From contig UQZN01000005.1 in assembly GCA_900545535.1 (NCBI GenBank), forward strand, positions 66,938 through 130,937: a stretch of DNA of 64,000 nucleotides, in the 5' to 3' direction. Under the pieces are notes generated by a model. That model made no database searches, was not told the origin of the DNA, and saw only the letters and a program-made list of their open reading frames with translations. Positions 24,989 through 34,319 of the stretch are shown one piece after another. A program made the position numbers and the translations under genes. The stretch is from an uncultured Phascolarctobacterium sp. (lineage in GTDB: Bacteria > Bacillota > Negativicutes > Acidaminococcales > Acidaminococcaceae). The first letter of the stretch is position 1. Each line of letters begins with the position of its first letter.

Positions 24989-26089
24989 ATGTCTGAAAAA
25001 GTATATCACTTTGGTTTTGGCGTCAACGCCGACTATGTCAAGTATGCCGGTATCCTGATGACCAATCTGACGGAGCTGCATCCTGAGCGGCGGCTGTGTT
25101 TCCACTTCGCCTGTGACGGTATCGAAGCCGGTGACCAGAAACGTCTGGCTGCTTTTGCACGGCGGTACCGTAATGTGAAAATAAAAATCTATGATGCGGC
25201 GCAGCGGCTTGATCAGCTGAACCCGATCAGAAGTGATGCGCCGGAAAGATTACATCGGGCAACCCTGATCAGGATAATACTGCCGGAGCTGCTGCCGCCG
25301 CAGCTGGAACGGCTTGTGTATATGGATGTGGATATGGTTTGCCGTCAACGTTTGGACGAATTATTCACCCTCAAGCTGGAAGGATGCGCTGTAGCTGCGG
25401 CAGAATATCCTAACGAATGCCGGGCGCCGGCCCTGCTGGGCCTGACGCAGGAGCGATACTTCAATGCGGGGCTGTTGGTGCTGGATCTGCAGCGGTGGCG
25501 CAGTGAAGGGCTAACTGGCCGGGTGCTTGAGTTTTATCAAAGGTTTGGGAACAAGCTGCCGTTGTTGGATCAGGATGCCCTGAATGCTGTTATTGACGGC
25601 AATTTTTTAACATTGGATAAGAGGTATAATTTTCTGGTAGAAGCAAATAATCCGCTGATGGCGGTTTATCCTGCCGATACAGCGGTGCTGCACTGCATCA
25701 ACGAGAGTAAACAATGGATGGCAGGATGCCTTCCGGAAATAAGCGGGCTGTACTGGCGCTATGTGCGGCAGTCGCCGTGGCATGAACTGCGCCCCAGCGA
25801 GCCTGCTACGGTAAAGGCGGCATTTCTGGCGGCGACGACGGCGGAGATCAACGGAGAGACCGAGCAGGCAATAAAATATTATCTGCTGGTGATCGACCGC
25901 TTTTTTGAGCATTACCAAAGTAAAAATCCCGATTTATTGCAGGCAGCAAGGGAAGAATGTTTACGGGCTGAGGCAGCCGAAAGGCAGGGCGATCTTGCAC
26001 TGACCGCCAGATGTTATGGCCTGGCGGCGAGCCGCCTGAGCAAGCAGTATCTGCTGGATAACCCGGAGATTATGAACCGTAAAAAGTGA
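24989..26089 (+). CDS. GT8-family glycosyltransferase, second copy
   Basis: A 366-residue paralogue of the enzyme at 21608. The ATG at 24989 after GGAGGG is preferred over an upstream in-frame ATG that would add an implausible Arg-rich leader. It keeps the HFGFGVNADYVKYAGI opening, DxD in MDVDM and DQDALNAVI, and the helical C-terminus (RQSPWHELRPSEPATVKAAF). It follows the broken autotransporter by 35 bases, so this glycosyltransferase may now act on another target. Confidence 0.88.
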   Translation: MSEKVYHFGFGVNADYVKYAGILMTNLTELHPERRLCFHFACDGIEAGDQKRLAAFARRYRNVKIKIYDAAQRLDQLNPIRSDAPERLHRATLIRIILPELLPPQLERLVYMDVDMVCRQRLDELFTLKLEGCAVAAAEYPNECRAPALLGLTQERYFNAGLLVLDLQRWRSEGLTGRVLEFYQRFGNKLPLLDQDALNAVIDGNFLTLDKRYNFLVEANNPLMAVYPADTAVLHCINESKQWMAGCLPEISGLYWRYVRQSPWHELRPSEPATVKAAFLAATTAEINGETEQAIKYYLLVIDRFFEHYQSKNPDLLQAAREECLRAEAAERQGDLALTARCYGLAASRLSKQYLLDNPEIMNRKK

Positions 26090-26117
26090 AGCCTTAGAAG
26101 TCGGTATTTATGCTGTT

Positions 26118-26168
26118 ATATAAAAGTAAGGCCCTGACAGTGACTGCTGTCAGGGCCTTACTTTTATA
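26118..26168. terminator. Bidirectional terminator
   Basis: A 21-base-pair stem (TATAAAAGTAAGGCCCTGACA and its complement) with A and T tracts on both sides, between the convergent GT8 gene and the CDF exporter. Confidence 0.9.
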
Positions 26169-26179
26169 TTTGATCATAT

Positions 26180-27082
26180 TCAGTCGTGATGTACTTCGCT
26201 GCACGGATTGACGTGGACCATGCAGTGCTTGACGTCTGCAAAATTACTTTCGATCGCTTTATGGATATTTTCGGCGATAGTATGCGCTTCCAGCAAAGTC
26301 AGGTTATCGTCGGCGCTTACTTCTACATCGACATAGATGCGGCAGCCGAATTTGCGGGTTTGCAGCACGTCGATGTGGTCGACGCCTTTTTGCGCCTTGA
26401 TCAGGGCCGTCATGGTGTTGATCGTCACTTCGTCGCAGGAGCGGTCGACCATTTTATCGATGGCGTCTTTAAAAATTTCGTAGGCTGCGTAAACGATCAT
26501 CAGGCAGATGACGACGCTGGCAAGGGGGTCCAGCACCGGGTAGCCCATGCGGGCGCCCAGGATACCGATGAAGCTGCCGACGGAAGAAAGGGCGTCGCTG
26601 CGGTGGTGCCAGGCGTCGGCCATCAGGGCGCCGGAGTTGATCTTGAGCGCTGCTTTTTTAGTATACCAGAACATACCTTCTTTAATGATAATGGAAATAA
26701 CAGCGGCGGCCAGTGCCAGACTGCCGGGGATTTTGAGATCATCGGCGGAGGCATGGAGTATTTTTTCCAGCCCGGCATAGCCTATGCCTAGGCCGGTGAG
26801 GGCCAGGACGATGGCCAGAATGATAGCGGCGACACATTCCAGCCGTTCGTGTCCGTACTGGTGCTCGGCATCGGAGGCTTTGTTGGAGATCTTGACGCCG
26901 GCCATAACGATGAAGGTGCTGAAAACGTCGGAGGCGGAGTGGATAGCATCGGAGATCATGGCGGCAGAATTGGCCAGGATGCCTGCGGCCAGTTTGCCGA
27001 CGGAAAGGATGAGATTGACGATGATGCTGTTGATGGAGACCTGCATGGCCAGACGTTCGGCCTGGGCAATTTTATCTTGCAT
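26180..27082 (-). CDS. czcD: CDF-family cation exporter, likely Co/Ni (CzcD-like)
   Basis: A 300-residue cation diffusion facilitator. Six membrane helices are followed by a cytoplasmic C-terminal dimerisation domain. Metal-site residues are in SDAIHSASD (helix 2) and DAWHHRSD (helix 5). The start ATG follows GGGGAGG at nine bases. It exchanges metal for protons. CDF sequence alone does not fix the metal, but the leader is a NiCo riboswitch, so cobalt or nickel efflux is the best call. It would complement the cobalt-dependent B12 metabolism encoded nearby. Confidence 0.9.
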   Translation of the reverse strand: MQDKIAQAERLAMQVSINSIIVNLILSVGKLAAGILANSAAMISDAIHSASDVFSTFIVMAGVKISNKASDAEHQYGHERLECVAAIILAIVLALTGLGIGYAGLEKILHASADDLKIPGSLALAAAVISIIIKEGMFWYTKKAALKINSGALMADAWHHRSDALSSVGSFIGILGARMGYPVLDPLASVVICLMIVYAAYEIFKDAIDKMVDRSCDEVTINTMTALIKAQKGVDHIDVLQTRKFGCRIYVDVEVSADDNLTLLEAHTIAENIHKAIESNFADVKHCMVHVNPCSEVHHD

Positions 27083-27128
27083 GGTGGATAACCTCCCCGG
27101 TGTTACTCTTGCAGCGGCCCAGGTATAA

Positions 27129-27233
27129 TAAAAACACCTGCGGAACTACTTACTGTCCCGCAGATGTTTGCTGATCTATCTGCTGCCCTGAGGGCCCGGC
27201 CGCTAAAACCAAAGGTTTACCGCCTGTTCAGTT
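27129..27233 (-). promoter_or_regulatory. NiCo (czcD) riboswitch with overlapping terminator
   Basis: On the minus strand the NiCo four-way-junction blocks appear in order: AACTGAACAGGC, GCGGCCGGGC, GGGCAGCAGAT and ATCTGCGGGACAGT. The last block (27167-27152) is also the 5' arm of an intrinsic terminator, ACATCTGCGGGA / TTCCGCAGGTGT (27167-27134) plus T run. Metal binding should hold that strand in the aptamer and prevent termination, turning the exporter on, as known for this class. Confidence 0.9.
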
Positions 27234-27271
27234 TGTACTGTAGCGATATGCAGTGCAAAGAGATTATTTTG

Positions 27272-27301
27272 ATTGTAATTGGTTAGCTGCGGCTTTGTCA
27301 A
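27272..27301 (-). promoter_or_regulatory. Promoter of NiCo riboswitch-czcD
   Basis: On the minus strand TTGACA (27301-27296), an 18-base spacer and TACAAT (27277-27272), located just after the stop of the upstream deacylase gene. Confidence 0.7.
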
Positions 27302-27310
27302 GTGTAAAAT

Positions 27311-28270
27311 TTATTCGGTCGGCTTGCCGTAAGCCAGCAGCACGTTGCCTGCCGGCACTGCCAGCGAGGCGCATTGATAAAGGATAATACCGTTCTGTTC
27401 TGCGTGATAGGTGGCAATAGTAGTGCCAAAAAGGTCGGTCAGACGGCCAAGCTCATCTCCCTTGGCGACTTTGCTGCCGCTGCGGAAGTTGGGCAGCCAG
27501 CAGCCCTGGTCGGTATTTTCCAGATAGATGACGTTGGTCAGGTCGCGGGGCGTATGTCGGCGTGGCTGTGGCGGTTCAGGCAGGAGGGTGAGCTGGCGCA
27601 TGATGTTGAGAATGTCTTTTTTATAGGCTTCTATATCTTCACGCAGGCACAACCCGGCGCCGCCGCGTTCGATGAGCAGAGAGGGGAGGCCTGAGATGGC
27701 GGCATAGTTGTAGGCGCCGCTGGTGGCTGTGGAACGCACCATATATTCCATGTCCAGCACCTGGGCCACAGCTCGGGCTGTGGCGGCTGTTTCTTCGTTG
27801 GGCAGGCCGGGATAATAAACGTAAGGATAGAGTTCTTCGTGAATGTCCCCGCTGTGAAGATCTATATAAAAATCTGCCTGCGGGAAAAATTTTTGACTTA
27901 AAACATGAGCTATTTTTTGTGACAGCGCGCCGCCTGCATCGCCGGGAAATTCACGGTTGAGGTTTTTGCCGTCTTCAGGGACGATAAAGGCGCTGCGCGC
28001 CCAGAAGCTGGGCGTATTGACAGGATGGATGACGATCAGGCAGCCGCTGATGTTTTGTGGTTCCAGATCACGGCCCAGTTCGATGGCTGCGGCGATGCCG
28101 GGGTATTCGCCGCCGTGGATGCCGGCAGTGATCAGCAGTGTCGGTCCGTCGCCTTGTCCATTAATAATGGTGACAGGAATATGGGAGGCAGTGTCGGGAA
28201 CAGGGAGGAAAGTACGTGATTTTTGCCCGCGGCTTGCTTCTAAGCCGCAGATGTTGACATTATCTGACAT
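27311..28270 (-). CDS. Succinylglutamate desuccinylase/aspartoacylase-family zinc hydrolase
   Basis: A 319-residue M14-like protein. The zinc site reads GIHGGEYPG (HxxE, about residues 50-58) and DLHSGD, with NLNREFPG between them. The C-terminal 80 residues form a small beta domain typical of this group. It probably removes an acyl group from an amide, but the substrate cannot be assigned. The start ATG follows AAAGGAGCT. It is divergent from the second MATE gene across an AT-rich 190-base region. Confidence 0.85.
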   Translation of the reverse strand: MSDNVNICGLEASRGQKSRTFLPVPDTASHIPVTIINGQGDGPTLLITAGIHGGEYPGIAAAIELGRDLEPQNISGCLIVIHPVNTPSFWARSAFIVPEDGKNLNREFPGDAGGALSQKIAHVLSQKFFPQADFYIDLHSGDIHEELYPYVYYPGLPNEETAATARAVAQVLDMEYMVRSTATSGAYNYAAISGLPSLLIERGGAGLCLREDIEAYKKDILNIMRQLTLLPEPPQPRRHTPRDLTNVIYLENTDQGCWLPNFRSGSKVAKGDELGRLTDLFGTTIATYHAEQNGIILYQCASLAVPAGNVLLAYGKPTE

Positions 28271-28339
28271 GGTTACAGCTCCTTTATTTATATAAATTTT
28301 ATTTTTGTAAAGTTTGATACGATTATTTTGATTTTATTC

Positions 28340-28368
28340 TTGTCAACCAGTATAACATATGATAATAT
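28340..28368 (+). promoter_or_regulatory. Promoter of second MATE gene
   Basis: TTGTCA (28340-28345), a 17-base spacer and TAATAT (28363-28368). Confidence 0.6.
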
Positions 28369-28459
28369 ATTCATACAATAGCTGTTATCAATTAAATTTA
28401 AGAGTGTTTTAGAATAATAGACAAAATACTAAATCATATCAGTGAAGGGGATTGCAGCG

Positions 28460-29770
28460 GTGCGGACAGAGGTTTTGACAAACAGGGAATATTTGGGGCT
28501 CACGATCCCTTTTATGCTTTCGACGATGACGCAGCCTTTGATGGGGGCTGTTAATACTGCGGTGATGGGACAGTTGCCTGACCCCAAGTATATAGCTGCT
28601 GTAGCCTTGGGGGCGATCCTTTTCAACAATATTTACTGGTTTTTTGGCTTTCTGCGGGTCAGTACTTCCGGTTATGCGGCTCAGGCTCTGGGTTCCGGGG
28701 TCAGGGAAGCAAGCCTGCTGGCTTTTCTGCGGCCGCTGTTTATTGCGATGCTTGTCAGCTGCGGCTGCATTCTTTTGCAGAAACCGATCCTGTCCGCTTA
28801 TTTGGCTTTGGTTGCACCTGCTGCCGATGTGGCGGCGCTGTGTACGGCTTATTATGATATTCTGATCTGGGGCGCACCGCTGGTGCTGTTTAATTATGTG
28901 TCGCTGGGTTGGCTGATGGGGCAGACGAGGGTGAGAGCCTCGGTGTTTATGCAGGTTTCCAGTAATGTTTTGAATATGGCTTTAAGTATGTGGTTTGTTT
29001 TCGGGCTGCATTTCCATATTGAGGGAGTTGCCTGGGCGACGCTTCTGAGCCAGCTATACGGCGCTGTTGTGGGCTGCTGGCTGATGTATGTTTATGGCGA
29101 TTTTGACTATAGGCATTTTGATTATAAAAAAGTTATCGAGCCGGGGAGTTTGTTAAAGATGCTTTCGGTGAACGCCAATCTGATGATCCGCACAGCCTGC
29201 CTGCTGACGGTGAATAATATCATTGCTGCTGCCGGTGCGGCTTTGGGGACTGTAGTGTTGGCAGCCAATGCTGTACTGTTTCAGCTGAAGGACATCATGT
29301 CCTATCTGGTCGACGGCATGGCCAACGGCGCGGCGATTTTTTCGGGGCGGGCTCTGGGCCAGAAAAACAGGGATTTATTCTGGCAGACCTTGCGGATGAC
29401 TTATAAATGGCTGTTCGTACTGGTTGTGGTGCTGATGGCAGGCTTTGGCGCCAGCGGTACGTTCTGGATCAGGTGTTTTACAGATATCGGCGAGGTGGCG
29501 GCATTAGCCGGGGCTTACAGATATTATGTGCTGCTTTATCCTCTGATAGCCGGTATTGGCTTGGCGCTTTACGGTATGTTTACTGGCGCTACATATACAG
29601 CTCCGGTACGCAATATGATGATGGCTGCACTGGCCGTATTCTGGCCTGCGGAACGGCTGTTGGTGCCTTTGTACGGCAATGATGGCTTATGGCTGTCATA
29701 TCTTTTATTTGTTGGTACTCAATCGTTAATATTATTTTTATCATTGAAAAAACTTAGAAAAAAGATTTGA
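28460..29770 (+). CDS. MATE-family exporter, second copy
   Basis: A 436-residue membrane protein with about twelve helices, clearly paralogous to the protein at 14975 (shared YIxAVALGA and FGFLRxxTxGxxAQA blocks). The GTG at 28460 is chosen because AAGGGG lies nine bases upstream. The frame is open to another GTG at 28442. Unlike the first copy it lacks a C/G-palindrome operator. Substrate unknown. A cobalamin riboswitch and importer operon follow on the same strand. Confidence 0.88.
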   Translation: MRTEVLTNREYLGLTIPFMLSTMTQPLMGAVNTAVMGQLPDPKYIAAVALGAILFNNIYWFFGFLRVSTSGYAAQALGSGVREASLLAFLRPLFIAMLVSCGCILLQKPILSAYLALVAPAADVAALCTAYYDILIWGAPLVLFNYVSLGWLMGQTRVRASVFMQVSSNVLNMALSMWFVFGLHFHIEGVAWATLLSQLYGAVVGCWLMYVYGDFDYRHFDYKKVIEPGSLLKMLSVNANLMIRTACLLTVNNIIAAAGAALGTVVLAANAVLFQLKDIMSYLVDGMANGAAIFSGRALGQKNRDLFWQTLRMTYKWLFVLVVVLMAGFGASGTFWIRCFTDIGEVAALAGAYRYYVLLYPLIAGIGLALYGMFTGATYTAPVRNMMMAALAVFWPAERLLVPLYGNDGLWLSYLLFVGTQSLILFLSLKKLRKKI

Positions 29771-29837
29771 AAAATTATTTAAAAGTGTTTACTAAGTATA
29801 TACTTTGTGCTAATATTGTTATAAGTTAATAATTTTA

Positions 29838-29975
29838 TCAAAGGTGCTGCAAGGTTAAATAAGGGAAGCCCGGTGTAAATCCGGCACGGTCACGCCACTG
29901 TAAGCGCATATTGCGTAAGTCAGATCGCAGCCTTTGGTATTGCCATATCCGCGGGTGACGGATCAGCAGTTAGTT
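29838..29975 (+). promoter_or_regulatory. Cobalamin riboswitch 3 (ABC importer leader)
   Basis: A compact class I core: AAAGGTGCTGC, AAGCCCGGTGTAAATCCGGC, CGGTCACGCCACTGTAAGC, and the B12-box-like AAGTCAGATCGCAGCCTTT (29917-29935), then a hairpin ATCCG/CGGAT. A possible promoter TTTACT-17-TAATAT lies upstream near 29789-29817. It is followed by the terminator at 30032-30072. It lacks the distal octaloop module of the other two. Confidence 0.92.
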
Positions 29976-30031
29976 CTTAAAAATTGTATAGATGGAGTAG
30001 TAGTCTTATTCCGTTGTGCAAAAATTTTATG

Positions 30032-30072
30032 ATCTCCTGCAACCGTGGTTCATGGCTGCAGGAGATTTTTTT
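30032..30072 (+). terminator. Riboswitch 3 terminator
   Basis: ATCTCCTGCA (30032-30041) pairs with TGCAGGAGAT (30057-30066), followed by a T run. It ends only 19 bases before the importer start. Confidence 0.85.
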
Positions 30073-30090
30073 GTAAGGAGATGGGAAGCA

Positions 30091-31035
30091 TTGAAAAACA
30101 AACAGATTTGGAGCAGACTTGGGCAGATCCTGCTGGTGCTTTTGGGGATAAGCTTTCTGACTTTTGCTTTGGTGATGCTGTCGCCTGGTGATCCGGTCCG
30201 GCAGATGATCGCCGGTAATGAGGACATTATGGTCAGTCAGGCGGAGATAGAAGCGCTGCGGCATGAGCTTGGTTTAGACAAACCTTTTATTTTCCAGTAT
30301 CTGGATTGGCTGGGGCGTGCTGTGCAGGGGAACCTGGGTTTTTCCTATATGGTCAAAAAGCCTGTTGTTGAAGAACTGATGCATTGTTTGCCGGCGACGA
30401 TCTATCTTGCGTTAGCTTCGCTGCTGTTTATGCTGGTAGTATCGCTGCCTCTGGGCATTTATTCGGCGGTTAAGCGTAACAGCTGTTTTGATTATTTTGT
30501 CAGAGGTCTTACTTTTTTCGGTGTTTCAGTTCCTAACTTTTGGATGGGCCTGCTGCTGCTGTGGATTTTTGGTTTACAGCTGGGCTGGCTGCCGATAGTA
30601 GGCGGCAGGGTAAGCTTGGAGACGATCATTTTACCAGCGGTGACGCTGGGAATAGCAATGGCGGCTAAATATACGCGGCAGGTGCGGGCAACTGTTCTTG
30701 AGGAATTGCATCAGGATTACGTTGTCGGTGCCAGAGCCAGAGGCATGAGCGAGAGCTATATCCTTTGGCAAGAGGTGCTGCCGAACGCGATGCTGCCGTT
30801 AATGACGCTGCTGGGGTTATCATTGGGTTCCCTTTTAGGCGGGGCGGCGGTTATCGAAATAGTTTTTCAGTGGCCTGGACTGGGCCGTTTGGCTGTCGAG
30901 GCTATCACCTATCGTGATTTTCAGCTGGTGCAGGGCGTTGTACTTTGGATAGCGCTGATGTATATGGTGATCAATCTGTTGGTAGATATTTCCTATAATT
31001 ATTTTGATCCACGCTTAAGAAAGGCAGGCAAGTAA
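30091..31035 (+). CDS. ABC importer permease 1 (DppB/NikB type)
   Basis: The frame is open from a GTG at 30016, but that codon lies before the riboswitch terminator. A TTG at 30091, ten bases after AAGGAG, is the likely start (315 residues). The protein has six helices and the permease motif near VVGARARGMSESYILWQEVLPNA, which contacts the ATPases. It is the first of five genes forming a complete peptide/nickel-type importer. Control by a cobalamin riboswitch points to cobalt, a cobalt chelate or corrinoid as substrate (inference). Confidence 0.88.
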   Translation: MKNKQIWSRLGQILLVLLGISFLTFALVMLSPGDPVRQMIAGNEDIMVSQAEIEALRHELGLDKPFIFQYLDWLGRAVQGNLGFSYMVKKPVVEELMHCLPATIYLALASLLFMLVVSLPLGIYSAVKRNSCFDYFVRGLTFFGVSVPNFWMGLLLLWIFGLQLGWLPIVGGRVSLETIILPAVTLGIAMAAKYTRQVRATVLEELHQDYVVGARARGMSESYILWQEVLPNAMLPLMTLLGLSLGSLLGGAAVIEIVFQWPGLGRLAVEAITYRDFQLVQGVVLWIALMYMVINLLVDISYNYFDPRLRKAGK

Positions 31036-31036
31036 T

Positions 31037-31867
31037 ATGGAAAATCTTATCAATGGTTTAAAAATGAACCGGCAGTTTGCTGTTTCCAGCCTGCTGGTGC
31101 TGGCGCTGTTTTTGATTGCCGTAGCTGCGCCGCTGTTTTCGCCTTATGATCCTGTGGAAGCGACGATGAAGAACGCTTATCTGGCTCCTTGTGCCGAGCA
31201 TATCTTTGGTACCGACAAGCTGGGGCGCGATGTGTTCAGCCGTATTTTGTACGGCGCCCGTTATTCTTTGAGCGGAGTCTTGCTTTTGGTTGCGGTGATA
31301 TTTTTTGTCGGTACTTCTTTAGGAATTATTTCCGGTTATTACGGCGGCAAGGTCGATGCGGTGATCATGCGTATTTCGGACATGATGATCTCTTTTCCGG
31401 GTATGATCCTGGCGATAGCTATTGCAGGGATACTGGGCGGCAGCTTGGTCAACGCGGTCATTGCGCTGACTGTTGTCAGCTGGACTAAATATGCCAGGCT
31501 GGCCCGCAGCATGGTGCTGAAGATCAAAAAACGTGACTTTGTGGAGGCGGCGATAGTAAATGGCGGTAAACCGGCGCATATCCTTTGGCAGCATATCGTG
31601 CCGAATATCCTGCCGCTGATGGTTATTACGGCGGCTGCTGATATTGGCGCGATGATGATGGAGCTGGCCGGGCTGTCGTTTTTGGGTTTTGGCTCGCAGC
31701 CGCCGGCGCCGGAATGGGGTTTGATGCTGAACGAGGGCCGGCAGCAGCTGCAGACTGCGCCCTGGCTGATGATTTTCCCGGGTCTGGCTATTTTTGTCAC
31801 TGTGGTGATTTTTAACCTTTGGGGCGACAGCCTGCGCGACGTGCTTGATCCGCGGCAGGAAGACTGA
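31037..31867 (+). CDS. ABC importer permease 2 (DppC/NikC type)
   Basis: A 276-residue inner-membrane permease. The N-terminal helix is followed by the periplasmic DPVEATMKNAYLAP segment and FGTDKLGRDVFSR, typical of DppC/NikC. The coupling motif is VEAAIVNGGKPAHILWQHIVPN. It begins one base after permease 1 stops, and the two would heterodimerise to form the channel. Confidence 0.92.
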   Translation: MENLINGLKMNRQFAVSSLLVLALFLIAVAAPLFSPYDPVEATMKNAYLAPCAEHIFGTDKLGRDVFSRILYGARYSLSGVLLLVAVIFFVGTSLGIISGYYGGKVDAVIMRISDMMISFPGMILAIAIAGILGGSLVNAVIALTVVSWTKYARLARSMVLKIKKRDFVEAAIVNGGKPAHILWQHIVPNILPLMVITAAADIGAMMMELAGLSFLGFGSQPPAPEWGLMLNEGRQQLQTAPWLMIFPGLAIFVTVVIFNLWGDSLRDVLDPRQED

Positions 31868-31925
31868 TGATGGTGGTCAGGTAAAATTTTATTATATACA
31901 AATGAGTTTGAAAGGGAGATGTATT

Positions 31926-33503
31926 ATGAACAAAAGTATTAAATTTACAGCAGCAGCCGCAATGATCGGACTGCTGGCACTGGCAGCTGCCGGCTGCGGC
32001 GGTGGTGATAAAAAAGCTGCCGCGGCGAAGGATACTTTGAAATTCGGCGTTACTAATTTTGCCGATAATCTGGAACCGACAGATAACTTTTTCAGTTGGG
32101 TCGTTATGCGTTATGGTCTGGGCGAATGTCTGGTAAAATTTGACGATAAAATGAACTCTACTCCGTGGATTGCGGAAAGCTGGAAAATCGGCGATGATAA
32201 GCTGACCTGGACTTTTAAGATCAATGATAAAGCTAAATTTTCCAATGGCAATAAGGTAACTGCCGAAGCGGTAAAAAGTTCGCTGGAGCGTGTTTTTGCA
32301 AAATCTAATCGTGCAAAGACATTTTTTGAATACAGCGAGATTTCGGCCGACGGGCAGAACCTGATCATCAAAACCGTTAAGCCGGTTCCTTCTTTGCCGG
32401 GGATGCTGGCAGATCCGCTCTTTATAGTCATCGATACCAGTGTCAAAGATCGTGATTATGCTAAGCAGGGGCCTATTTGCACCGGGCCGTATGTGGTGAA
32501 GGAATACAGCAAGGCTAAAGCGGTAATGGAAGCTAACCCCAATTATTGGGATGGTGAAGTACCGTTTAAACATGTCGAGATCCCTACTATCGACGATCCT
32601 AATACCCGTGCTATGGCGCTGCAGTCCGGTGAGATCGATATGGCGATCAATATTGCCGCGGGTGATCTGTCGCTGTTTAACAAAAAAGACAAGTTCAATA
32701 TTTCCGAGATCGCTTCCCTGCGTACAGTTTTGGCACAGATCAATATGAATGAAGGGCGCCCGCTGCATGACATTCGCGTACGCGAAGCTCTGATCAGTTG
32801 TCTGGATCGTGAGACCTATAACAAAGTTTTGTTGAAGGATACTTTTATCCCCGGTAAGGCGCCGGTTCCGCCTTCTCTGGATTACGGTTTTGATCAGCTG
32901 AAAGATCCTAATACCTATAATGTGGAACGCGCAAAAAAATTGCTGGCTGATGCGGGCTGGAAGGATACAGACGGCGACGGTATCGTCGATAAGGACGGCA
33001 AACCGCTGGCTATCGACTTCGTGTATTACAGCGGCCGGGCCGAACTGCCTTTGTATGCGGAAGCAACTCAGGCTGATGCGAAGAAGATCGGTATCAAGGT
33101 CAATATGAAAAATGTTGATTATAATGTGCTTGATCCGATGCGTCAGCGCGGTGAGTTCGATTTATGCATTTCCAATATCCTGACTGCTAACAGCGGCGAC
33201 CCGGAAGTATATTTGAACTGGTACTGGAAAACTAATGTCAATGGCAGTCAGCCCCAAAACTCTACCGGTTACAGCAATCCTGAATATGATGCGCTCAGCG
33301 ACAGGCTGGCTGTCGAATTCGACCCGGCTAAACGCCGTGAGCTGATGATAGCTATGCAGCAGATCCTGCTGAACGATGCGGCTGCCTTGTATTTCGGTTA
33401 TCCTAAGACTAATATGGTCAGCAATACTTCTATTCAAAACGCAGATATCAAACCTGCTGATTATTACTGGCTGACTAAGGATATTAAGCCTGCTCAGAAA
33501 TAA
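31926..33503 (+). CDS. Substrate-binding lipoprotein of the B12-regulated ABC importer
   Basis: A family 5 extracellular solute-binding protein of 525 residues from the ATG at 31926 (after AAGGGAGATG). The signal peptide ends in a lipobox AAGC, so the mature protein is lipid-anchored, followed by an Ala/Lys-rich linker. Family 5 signatures include WTFKINDKAKFSNG and DIRVREALISCLDR. Metal- and peptide-binding members share this fold, so the ligand is set only by context. The gene sits between the permease and ATPase genes. Confidence 0.9.
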   Translation: MNKSIKFTAAAAMIGLLALAAAGCGGGDKKAAAAKDTLKFGVTNFADNLEPTDNFFSWVVMRYGLGECLVKFDDKMNSTPWIAESWKIGDDKLTWTFKINDKAKFSNGNKVTAEAVKSSLERVFAKSNRAKTFFEYSEISADGQNLIIKTVKPVPSLPGMLADPLFIVIDTSVKDRDYAKQGPICTGPYVVKEYSKAKAVMEANPNYWDGEVPFKHVEIPTIDDPNTRAMALQSGEIDMAINIAAGDLSLFNKKDKFNISEIASLRTVLAQINMNEGRPLHDIRVREALISCLDRETYNKVLLKDTFIPGKAPVPPSLDYGFDQLKDPNTYNVERAKKLLADAGWKDTDGDGIVDKDGKPLAIDFVYYSGRAELPLYAEATQADAKKIGIKVNMKNVDYNVLDPMRQRGEFDLCISNILTANSGDPEVYLNWYWKTNVNGSQPQNSTGYSNPEYDALSDRLAVEFDPAKRRELMIAMQQILLNDAAALYFGYPKTNMVSNTSIQNADIKPADYYWLTKDIKPAQK

Positions 33504-33527
33504 TCAGCGGGAAGAAGGGACACTGTA

Positions 33528-34319
33528 ATGCTTTTAAAAGTTACAGATTTGGACATCAGCTACGGCAGTAAAGCCACAGTAGCCGGTGCCAGTATCGAAT
33601 TGGAAAAAGGCGAGATCTTATCTATCGTCGGCGAAAGCGGCAGCGGCAAAACTACCGTTATCCGTGCGATCATGGGCTGCCTGCCCGGTAATGGCCGTGT
33701 CAGCGGCGGCGGGATAATGTTTGACGGCAGGGATCTGCTTGCAAATACGCCGCAGCAGTGGCGCGAGATGTGCGGTACGGAAATTTCCATGATTTTTCAG
33801 GACAGCGGCAATATGATCAATCCTATCAGAAGGATCGGCGAGCAGTTTATTGCGTACATACTGACCCATGCGCCGCAGACCTCCAAACAGGAGGCCTATC
33901 AAACGGGGGTAAAAATGCTGGCAGACGTGCGCCTGCCGAATCCTGATGTTGTGATGCGCAGTTATCCGTTTGAATTGTCGGGTGGTATGCGTCAGCGTGT
34001 TGGCATCGCTATGGCGATGACCTTCAGTCCCAAGCTGCTTTTAGCCGACGAGCCGACCAGCGCGCTGGATGTTACGACCCAGGCGCAGATCATCAGGCAG
34101 ATCGTTGACGTGCGCAACGAATATAATGCCGCTGTGATCATCGTGACGCATAATCTGGGCGTGGCGTCGTATATGTCGAATAAGATCATAGTCATGCAGA
34201 ACGGCAGGGTGGTTGAAAGCGGCCCTCGTGAAAAGATCATCGGTGATCCGCAGCATGAATATACTAAGGAACTGTTGGCTGCGGTTCCTGTTGTGGGAGG
34301 TAAACGCTATTATGCCTGA
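33528..34319 (+). CDS. ABC importer ATPase 1 (DppD/NikD type)
   Basis: A 263-residue ATPase. Walker A is GESGSGKTT, the signature is LSGGMRQR and Walker B is LLLADEPTSALD, with the switch His in VTHNLG. It lacks the C-terminal oligopeptide-transporter extension seen in the second ATPase. Its stop overlaps the next start (ATG at 34312). Confidence 0.93.
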   Translation: MLLKVTDLDISYGSKATVAGASIELEKGEILSIVGESGSGKTTVIRAIMGCLPGNGRVSGGGIMFDGRDLLANTPQQWREMCGTEISMIFQDSGNMINPIRRIGEQFIAYILTHAPQTSKQEAYQTGVKMLADVRLPNPDVVMRSYPFELSGGMRQRVGIAMAMTFSPKLLLADEPTSALDVTTQAQIIRQIVDVRNEYNAAVIIVTHNLGVASYMSNKIIVMQNGRVVESGPREKIIGDPQHEYTKELLAAVPVVGGKRYYA

